A model generated the notes under the pieces. That model worked only from the letters and a program-made list of their open reading frames with translations. It searched no databases and was not told the origin of the DNA. A stretch of DNA of 64,000 bases from Cellulomonas sp. NS3 (GTDB taxonomy: Bacteria; Actinomycetota; Actinomycetes; Actinomycetales; Cellulomonadaceae). Below, piece by piece: positions 58,241 to 64,000 of this stretch (the first letter of the stretch is position 1; every line of letters begins with the position of its first letter). Where the stretch lies: the NCBI RefSeq assembly GCF_024757985.1, contig NZ_CP103289.1:2418001-2482000 (forward strand). Reading direction: 5' to 3'. The translations under genes and the position numbers were made by a program.

Positions 58241-60330
58241 CCGAGAACCCGGCTGCCCGGCAGCCCGAGACCGACGACGTCGCGGAGTCCACACCACCGG
58301 AGGGCCTCGAGACCGCCGCCGAGGACATCGCGTCCGGCGGCGGCGAGGACCTCGACGCGCAGATCGCGGCGGACATCGCCGACGCCGGCCAGTTCCAGGC
58401 GGCCCCCGCCCTCGAGGACGCGGTGCCCGAGGAGGAGCTCGTCGCCGACCAGACGCCGGCCGAGGTGACGGACGCGGATGCGGACGCCGCCACCACCGAC
58501 GCGACCCCGGAGGCCGACGAGACGCCCGTGGGCGACGAGTCGCCGACGGACGCGACCGCCGAGACCGAGGTCGTGCCCGACGACGTCCGCGCTGCCGACG
58601 AGATCGCTGCCGACGACTCTTCCGTCGTCGGCGAGGCTGCTCCCGACGCTCCCGCCGCCGACGAGGCTGCGGCCGAGGCCCCGGCGGTCGACGCGGCTGC
58701 TGCCGACGCCCCGGCGGTCGACGCGGATGCTTCCCCCGCTGACGCGCCGGAGGTCGACACGGCCGCTGCCGACGCACCGGCCGACGAGGCTGCGGCAGGC
58801 GACGAGACGCCGGAGAGCGCTGCTCCCGCCGACCCTGACGCGACCCCCGCAGCGAACCCGGACGCCGCGCCGGAGTCGCAGGCGGACGCCGGTGCCGGCA
58901 CCGAGCCGGCGGCGACGACCGCCGCTGCTCCCGCCCCCCGCCCGACGCCGCGCCCCGTGCCGCGTCCCGTCCCCCGTCCGTCGGCCCGCCCGGTCGCGGC
59001 GCCGCAGGCCGGGGCGCCCGCCGGTGCACCCGTCGTCCCCGCAGCCGTCGTCCCGCCGCAGGACGCCGCCGAGGCCGCGCACGCCGCGACGTTCGGCCGC
59101 GTCGACGACGACGGCACCGTCTACGTCCGCGAGGAGTCGGGCGAGCGCGCGGTCGGGCAGTTCCCGGGCGCCGGGCACGACGAGGCGCTCGCCCTGTACG
59201 TGCGCCGGTTCCTGGACCTGCAGGCCAAGGTCGTGCTGTTCGAGGCGCGCCTGGGTGCCACGGACCTCGCGGTCAAGGAGATCGACCAGACGCTGACGAA
59301 GCTGACCGACGAGCTCGCCGAGCCCGCCGCGGTCGGCGACCTGGCGGCGCTGCGGTCTCGCCTCGACGCGCTGCGGGGGGTCGCCGCCGAGCGCCGGGCC
59401 GCTGCGGAGGCCGAGCGCGCAGCCGCGCGCGAGGCCGCGGTCGCCTCCCGGACCGCGATCGTCGAGCAGGCCGAGAAGATCGCCTCGACCGACCCGAGCC
59501 GCATCCAGTGGCGGCCCGCCGGCGAGCAGCTGCGCCTGCTGCTCGACCAGTGGAAGGACGCCCAGCGCAACGGGCCGCGACTCGACCGGCCGACCGAGGA
59601 GTCGCTGTGGAAGCGGTTCAGCCACGCGCGCACCACGTTCGACCGTGAGCGTCGGCACTTCTTCGCCGAGCTCGAGTCCCGGAACGCCGGCGCCAAGGCC
59701 GCCAAGGAGGCGCTCGTCCGCGAGGCCGAGGCCCTGGCGACGAGCACGGACTGGGGCGCGACGGCGGGCGCCTACCGCGACCTGATGACGCGCTGGAAGG
59801 CCGCCGGGCGTGCGAGCCGATCCGACGACGACGCGCTGTGGGCCCGGTTCCGCAGCGCCCAGGACGCGTTCTTCGCCGCGCGCGACGCCGCGTCCGCCGC
59901 GACCGACACCGAGTTCCGCGCGAACCTCGAGGTCAAGGAGGCGCTCCTCGCCGAGGCCGAGCGCCTCGTCCCGGTCACGGACCTGCGTGCCGCGAAGGCG
60001 GCGCTGCGCGGCATCCAGGACCGCTGGGAGTCCGCCGGCAAGGTTCCGCGCGCCGACGTGCAGCGCGTCGAGGCCCGCATGCGTGCGGTCGAGACGACCG
60101 TGCGGGACGCCGAGCAGAGCGACTGGCGCCGCAGCAACCCCGAGACGCGCGCGCGGGCCGAGGGCGCCGCGGCGCAGCTCGAGGCCGCGATCGCCGGTCT
60201 CGAGGACGACCTGGCCAAGGCGCAGGCGAAGGGCGACCAGCGTCGGATCCGCGAGGCCCAGGCAGCGCTCGATGCGCGGCGCTCGTGGCTCGAGCAGGTC
60301 CAGCGCGCCGCGCAGGACGCACGCGGCTGA
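58237..60330 (+). CDS. DUF349-repeat protein with acidic disordered N-terminus
   Basis: A 697-residue protein. Residues 1-225 are almost only Ala, Asp, Glu, Pro and Val, with short internal repeats (DAPAVDA/DAPEVDT). A Pro/Arg stretch PRPTPRPVPRPVPRP follows, then (from about 285) FGRVDDDGTVYVREESGERAV. Three to four helical DUF349 repeats follow (W-x-A-G/A...LW-x-RF-x-x-A pattern, e.g. ESLWKRFSHARTTFDRERR, DALWARFRSAQDAFFAARD). Predicted cytoplasmic coiled coil; function unknown. Coupled to the cyclophilin gene by GTGA. The cyclophilin-DUF349-relA neighbourhood is conserved in Streptomyces. Confidence 0.9.
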   Translation: MTENPAARQPETDDVAESTPPEGLETAAEDIASGGGEDLDAQIAADIADAGQFQAAPALEDAVPEEELVADQTPAEVTDADADAATTDATPEADETPVGDESPTDATAETEVVPDDVRAADEIAADDSSVVGEAAPDAPAADEAAAEAPAVDAAAADAPAVDADASPADAPEVDTAAADAPADEAAAGDETPESAAPADPDATPAANPDAAPESQADAGAGTEPAATTAAAPAPRPTPRPVPRPVPRPSARPVAAPQAGAPAGAPVVPAAVVPPQDAAEAAHAATFGRVDDDGTVYVREESGERAVGQFPGAGHDEALALYVRRFLDLQAKVVLFEARLGATDLAVKEIDQTLTKLTDELAEPAAVGDLAALRSRLDALRGVAAERRAAAEAERAAAREAAVASRTAIVEQAEKIASTDPSRIQWRPAGEQLRLLLDQWKDAQRNGPRLDRPTEESLWKRFSHARTTFDRERRHFFAELESRNAGAKAAKEALVREAEALATSTDWGATAGAYRDLMTRWKAAGRASRSDDDALWARFRSAQDAFFAARDAASAATDTEFRANLEVKEALLAEAERLVPVTDLRAAKAALRGIQDRWESAGKVPRADVQRVEARMRAVETTVRDAEQSDWRRSNPETRARAEGAAAQLEAAIAGLEDDLAKAQAKGDQRRIREAQAALDARRSWLEQVQRAAQDARG

Positions 60331-60339
60331 TCGGTCCTC

Positions 60340-60378
60340 GACGGGGGCGGTGCGGGCGTCGGCCCGCACCACCCCGTC
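60340..60378 (+). terminator. Terminator of the cyclophilin-DUF349 operon
   Basis: A two-part stem (cggtgcggg/cccgcacc with gacgggg/ccccgtc below, one bulge) starts nine bases past the stop codon. No U-tract. Confidence 0.7.
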
Positions 60379-60390
60379 GGTGCGTCCGGC

Positions 60391-60480
60391 GCCTCTGCAC
60401 GGGCTGATCGGCGCGGCGCGACGGCCGTGCCGTGCCTCCGACGCCTGTGCACGGGCCGCACGGCGCCGGGCGACGGCCGC
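60391..60480. repeat. Imperfect direct repeat upstream of the AbiEi-like gene
   Basis: Two 38-base copies (60391-60428 and 60443-60480), about 80% identical, share GCCTNTGCACGGGC and GCGACGGCCG. The period is 52 bases. It lies in the non-coding gap between the DUF349 terminator and the next gene. Confidence 0.55.
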
Positions 60481-60492
60481 CATGCTGGGGCC

Positions 60493-61176
60493 GTGCGCCC
60501 CACACCCTGGATGCCCCGGCCCGGCCCACCCCTGCCGCTCGAGATCCTGCCGTCGGACGTCAGCCCCCCGACGTACCAGGCGCTCGTGCGGGACGGCGTG
60601 ACGCGACGCGTCTGGGGCGACCTCGCGGTCCCCGCCGACGTCGACGTCGGCCCGCGGCTGCGCGCGGCGGCGTTCCGCGGGCTCGTTCCGGAGCGGGCGG
60701 TCGTCGGGCGACGCTCGGCGGCGTGGGTGCACACCGGCGAGCACGCCCCGCGGCGCGTCGACGCGCTCGTGCCGCCGCGGAGCCGACGGCCCGACCCGCA
60801 CCCGTCCCGCACGACGTACGAGTGCGCGCTGCCGGCGCGCGACGTGGTCGACCTCGGCGGCGTGCGCGTCACGACGGTCCAGCGCACCGGCCTCGACGTC
60901 GCCCGATGGTGCGCCCCTGCGGAGGCGCTCCCGCTGCTCGACGCCCTGGTCCGGGCCGGCTTCGACGTGGAGCGGGCGCGCGCCGAGCTCGCGGGGCTGC
61001 ACGGGTACGCCGGGACGCTCACCGCTGCGTCGGTCCTGGAGGCGCTCGGTCCGCCGGCGACCGCCCGACGCGTCGCCGACCACCCGCGAGCGGCGCACGT
61101 CGCGCACACGGGGAGCAGGCCAGGTCAGGCCCGGATGGCGGGCTCCTCGGACGCCTTGGCGCCCGTGATCCGGTAG
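60493..61176 (+). CDS. AbiEi antitoxin-like N-terminal domain protein
   Basis: A 227-residue protein resembling the actinobacterial AbiEi-like/DUF559-neighbour group. Recognisable segments are [44 protein letters not shown] and [31 protein letters not shown]. In that group a C-terminal Vsr/DUF559-like nuclease domain often follows; here the frame ends soon after residue 195, so it may be a truncated or single-domain form. Its last 52 bases run into the 3' end of relA on the other strand. I found no AbiEii toxin partner. GTG start is uncertain. Confidence 0.6.
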   Translation: MRPTPWMPRPGPPLPLEILPSDVSPPTYQALVRDGVTRRVWGDLAVPADVDVGPRLRAAAFRGLVPERAVVGRRSAAWVHTGEHAPRRVDALVPPRSRRPDPHPSRTTYECALPARDVVDLGGVRVTTVQRTGLDVARWCAPAEALPLLDALVRAGFDVERARAELAGLHGYAGTLTAASVLEALGPPATARRVADHPRAAHVAHTGSRPGQARMAGSSDALAPVIR

Positions 61177-63440
61177 ACGTCGAACACGCCCTCGACCTTG
61201 CGGACCGCCCCGAGCACCGACGCGAGGTGCGACGGCTCGGCCATCTCGAACACGAAGCGCGACATCGCCACGCGGTCGCGCGACGTCGACACCGACGCGG
61301 ACAAGATGTTCACGTGGTGGTCGGAGAGGACCCGCGTGACGTCCGAGAGCAGCCGGCTCCGGTCGAGCGCCTCGACCTGGATCTGGACGAGGAACAGCGC
61401 GCTGCTCCCCTGCGTCCAGCTCACGTCCACGATGCGCTCGGGCTGCTGGCGCAGGCCGTCGACGTTGATGCAGTCGGTCCGGTGCACGCTGACGCCCGCG
61501 CCGCGCGTGACGAAGCCGATGATCTCGTCGCCCGGGACCGGGGTGCAGCACTTGGCGAGCTTGACCCAGATGTCGTCGACGCCCTTGACCACGACGCCCG
61601 GGTCGCCGGTGCGGATGCGGCGCGCGGTGTGCCCGGGCCGGGCCGTCTCGGCGAGGTCCTCCTCGGCACCCGGCTCCCCGCCCATCGACTGCACGAGCCG
61701 CTGGACCACGCTCGCCGCGGACACCTGGCCCTCGCCGATCGCCGCGTATAGCGCGGACACGTCGGCGTAGCGCATCTCGTTCGCCAGGGCGACGAGCGAC
61801 TCGTGCGAGAGCAGGCGCTGGATCGGCAGGTTCTGCTTGCGCATCGCCTTCGCGATCGCGTCCTTGCCCTGCTCGATGGCCTCCTCACGACGTTCCTTGG
61901 AGAACCACTGCCGGATCTTGTTGCGCGCGCGAGGGCTCTTGACGAAGCCCATCCAGTCGCGGCTCGGCCCGGCGGTCTCCGACTTCGACGTGAAGACGTC
62001 GACCACGTCGCCGTTCTCGAGCGCCGAGTCGAGCGGCACCAGGCGGCCGTTGACGCGGGCCCCCATCGTGCGGTGCCCGACCTCGGTGTGCACCGCGTAC
62101 GCGAAGTCCACCGGGGTGGACCCGGCGGGCAGCGAGATGACGTCGCCCTTGGGGGTGAAGACGTAGACCTCGGCGCCCGCGATCTCGAAGCGCAGCGAGT
62201 CGAGGAACTCGCTCGGGTCGGCGGTCTCCTTCTGCCAGTCGACGAGCTGGCGCAGCCACGTCATGTCGTTGCCCGCGGCGTCCGTGGCCGCCGGCTGGTT
62301 CTTCGCGTTCTCCTTGTACTTCCAGTGCGCCGCGACGCCGTACTCCGCGCGGCGGTGCATGTCGTGCGTGCGGATCTGGATCTCGACGGGCTTGCCGCCG
62401 GGTCCGATCACCGTCGTGTGCAGCGACTGGTACAGGTTGAACTTGGGCATCGCGATGTAGTCCTTGAACCGCCCCGGGACCGGGTTCCACCGCGCGTGCA
62501 GCGCACCGAGCGCGGCATAGCAGTCCCGGACCGAGTCGACCAGGACGCGGACGCCGACGAGGTCGTAGATGTCGGCGAAGTCGCGGCCCCGCACGATCAT
62601 CTTCTGGTAGATCGAGTAGTAGTGCTTGGGCCGGCCGGACACGGTCGCCTTGATCTTGGCGCTGCGCAGGTCCGCGCCCACCTGGTCGCGCACCACGGCC
62701 AGGTACTCCTCGCGGGCGGGGGCACGCTCCGCGACGAGGTGCACGATCTCGTCGTAGACCTTGGGGTAGAGCGTCGCGAACGAGAGGTCCTCGAGCTCCC
62801 ACTTGATCGTGTTCATGCCGAGCCGGTGCGCGAGCGGCGCGTAGATCTCGAGGGTCTCGCGGGCCTTGCGCTCCGCCGACGCCGACGCGACGAACTTCCA
62901 GGTCCGCGCGTTGTGCAGCCGGTCGGCGAGCTTGATGACCAGCACGCGGATGTCGCGGGACATCGCGACGACCATCTTGCGGACCGTCTCGGCCTGCGCG
63001 GCGTCGCCGTAGGTCACCTTGTCGAGCTTGGTGACCCCGTCGACGAGCATCGCGATCTCGGGACCGAACTCCGTGCGGAGCTGGTCGAGCGAGTACTCGG
63101 TGTCCTCGACGGTGTCGTGCAGCAGCGCGGCGGCGAGGGTCGGCGGCGTCATGCCGAGGTCCGCGAGGATCGTCGCGACCGCGACCGGGTGCGTGATGTA
63201 CGGGTCGCCGCTCTTGCGCATCTGGCCGCGGTGCGCGCGCTCCGCGACGACGTACGCCTGCTCGATGACCCCGAGGTCGGCCTTGGGGTGGTTGGTGCGG
63301 ATCGCCTGGAGCAGGGGCTCGAGCGCCGGGGACGTCCCGGGGCCGCGCGTGCCGAAGCGTGCGAGCCGCGAGCGGACCCGTCCACCGGCGATCGCCTCCG
63401 CGGGCGCCGTCTGCGGCTCCTGGCGTGCTTCGTCGCTCAT
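61125..63440 (-). CDS. relA: Bifunctional (p)ppGpp synthetase/hydrolase (RelA/SpoT homologue)
   Basis: A 771-residue long RSH. The hydrolase HD domain carries HDTVEDT. The synthetase domain carries [20 protein letters not shown]; the RFKD form is typical of bifunctional enzymes rather than of E. coli RelA (ExDD). A TGS domain ([16 protein letters not shown]), a Cys-containing region ([20 protein letters not shown]) and a C-terminal ACT domain follow. Sets ppGpp levels during starvation. ATG chosen at [10 protein letters not shown]; the 16-codon upstream extension has no support. Tail overlaps the AbiEi-like gene. Confidence 0.97.
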   Translation of the reverse strand: MSDEARQEPQTAPAEAIAGGRVRSRLARFGTRGPGTSPALEPLLQAIRTNHPKADLGVIEQAYVVAERAHRGQMRKSGDPYITHPVAVATILADLGMTPPTLAAALLHDTVEDTEYSLDQLRTEFGPEIAMLVDGVTKLDKVTYGDAAQAETVRKMVVAMSRDIRVLVIKLADRLHNARTWKFVASASAERKARETLEIYAPLAHRLGMNTIKWELEDLSFATLYPKVYDEIVHLVAERAPAREEYLAVVRDQVGADLRSAKIKATVSGRPKHYYSIYQKMIVRGRDFADIYDLVGVRVLVDSVRDCYAALGALHARWNPVPGRFKDYIAMPKFNLYQSLHTTVIGPGGKPVEIQIRTHDMHRRAEYGVAAHWKYKENAKNQPAATDAAGNDMTWLRQLVDWQKETADPSEFLDSLRFEIAGAEVYVFTPKGDVISLPAGSTPVDFAYAVHTEVGHRTMGARVNGRLVPLDSALENGDVVDVFTSKSETAGPSRDWMGFVKSPRARNKIRQWFSKERREEAIEQGKDAIAKAMRKQNLPIQRLLSHESLVALANEMRYADVSALYAAIGEGQVSAASVVQRLVQSMGGEPGAEEDLAETARPGHTARRIRTGDPGVVVKGVDDIWVKLAKCCTPVPGDEIIGFVTRGAGVSVHRTDCINVDGLRQQPERIVDVSWTQGSSALFLVQIQVEALDRSRLLSDVTRVLSDHHVNILSASVSTSRDRVAMSRFVFEMAEPSHLASVLGAVRKVEGVFDVYRITGAKASEEPAIRA

Positions 63441-63463
63441 CGCACACCCCCTCCCGCGCCCAT

Positions 63464-63541
63464 CCGACGGGCGTCCGTCGGACCGCACCCGGTGCGAGGG
63501 CCGGTCCGCCGGGTCCCCACCGACCCGATCCGTGAAGTGTA
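63464..63541 (-). promoter_or_regulatory. relA leader: hairpin and possible -10 box
   Basis: A 7-base stem with 4-base loop (ccgacgg-gcgt-ccgtcgg, 63464-63481) lies in the apt-relA gap. On the minus strand TACACT (63536-63541) is a good -10 box, but the -35 is weak. The hairpin is either the apt terminator or part of a relA leader of about 90 bases. Confidence 0.4.
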
Positions 63542-63554
63542 CGGCGGGACGAGG

Positions 63555-64000
63555 TCAGCTCACGCCGAGCAGCGCCTCGACACGACGGCCGGGCAGCCGC
63601 GCACGTCCGCCGAGGAACTCGAGGTCGACGAGGAACGTCAGGCCGACGACCTCGGCGCCGCAGGCCTCGAGCAGCTCGACCGTCGCGGCGGCCGTGCCCC
63701 CGGTCGCGAGGACGTCGTCGACCACGAGCACCCGCGCACCCGCGGGGATGTCCGCGGGGTGGAGCTCGACGGTCGCCGAGCCGTACTCGAGGCTGTACTC
63801 GCGCGACACGGTCGGCCCGGGGAGCTTGCCGGCCTTGCGCACCGGCACGAAGCCGGCGCCGAGCGCCACGGCGACGGGGGCCGCGAACATGAACCCGCGC
63901 GCCTCCATGCCGACCACGAGGTCGACCGGCCCGTCGACGCGGGCGGCCATCTCGGCGACGACCGCCGAGAAGGCCGCCGCGTCGGCGAGCACGGGGGTGA
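63555..64000 (-). CDS. apt: Adenine phosphoribosyltransferase (partial, N-terminus outside window)
   Basis: 148 codons are visible, starting inside the [14 protein letters not shown] segment that normally follows F-x-D-I near residue 30, so about 25-35 N-terminal residues are missing. Present are [29 protein letters not shown], and the PRPP-binding [21 protein letters not shown]. The enzyme salvages adenine to AMP. apt directly upstream of relA is standard in actinobacteria. Confidence 0.94.
   Translation of the reverse strand, partial: TPVLADAAAFSAVVAEMAARVDGPVDLVVGMEARGFMFAAPVAVALGAGFVPVRKAGKLPGPTVSREYSLEYGSATVELHPADIPAGARVLVVDDVLATGGTAAATVELLEACGAEVVGLTFLVDLEFLGGRARLPGRRVEALLGVS

Overview
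The window is about 74% G+C by eye. It is packed with short-overlap operons (ATGA, GTGA and TGATG junctions), uses many GTG starts, and carries several actinobacterial marker genes: mihF, an actinobacterial-type PriA without a Walker A motif, and a membrane protein between pyrC and carA. Gene order follows the Streptomyces/Micrococcales housekeeping block. Protein resemblance suggests a Cellulomonas-like actinomycete of the Micrococcales, but the genus is an inference. Almost everything is on the minus strand. I saw no tRNA, rRNA, CRISPR array, insertion sequence or prophage.

Layout. 1-8.1 kb: rsmB (partial), fmt, HAD hydrolase, priA, metK, coaBC, rpoZ, gmk, mihF. 8.1-17.1 kb: pyrimidine operon pyrR-pyrB-pyrC-(PH-like membrane protein)-carA-carB-pyrF, headed by a PyrR-binding RNA leader. 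17.2-19.4 kb: a membrane GGDEF-EAL cyclic-di-GMP protein (+ strand). 19.7-25.3 kb: efp-nusB, a SatD-like HTH regulator with a small membrane protein, and two convergent polytopic glycosyltransferase-like membrane proteins. 25.4-28.8 kb: aroC-aroK-aroB-aroQ. 28.9-42.7 kb: a complete monoderm type IV pilus (T4P) locus: pilM-N-O; pilA1-pilA2-pilV-like-pilW-like-pilX-like-pilD; pilT-pilC-pilA3; pilB. 42.8-49.8 kb: aroE, mltG, ruvX, alaS, two small envelope proteins, rpsD. 50-64 kb: rarA, an MMPL transporter, a small membrane protein, aspS, an MBL hydrolase, cyclophilin, DUF349 protein, an AbiEi-like protein, relA/rsh and apt (partial).

The most interesting signal is a promoter-like motif, CTCA(A/C)(G/C)N-N13/14-NCCGATNN, resembling FliA/WhiG (sigma-28 class) promoters. 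I found it seven times, each time just upstream of an accessory gene: pilA1, pilM, pilT, pilB, the GGDEF-EAL gene and both glycosyltransferase-like membrane genes. It therefore ties the pilus machine, a cyclic-di-GMP enzyme and a putative envelope-glycosylation pair into one candidate motility/adhesion regulon, although these genes are scattered among housekeeping operons. Two of the genes have the motif so close to the start codon that their mRNAs should be leaderless. The pilus also carries unusual minor components: a PilX-like protein with a ricin-type lectin-like C-terminus and a PilV-like prepilin with tandem Ig-like repeats, which suggests a carbohydrate-binding pilus tip.
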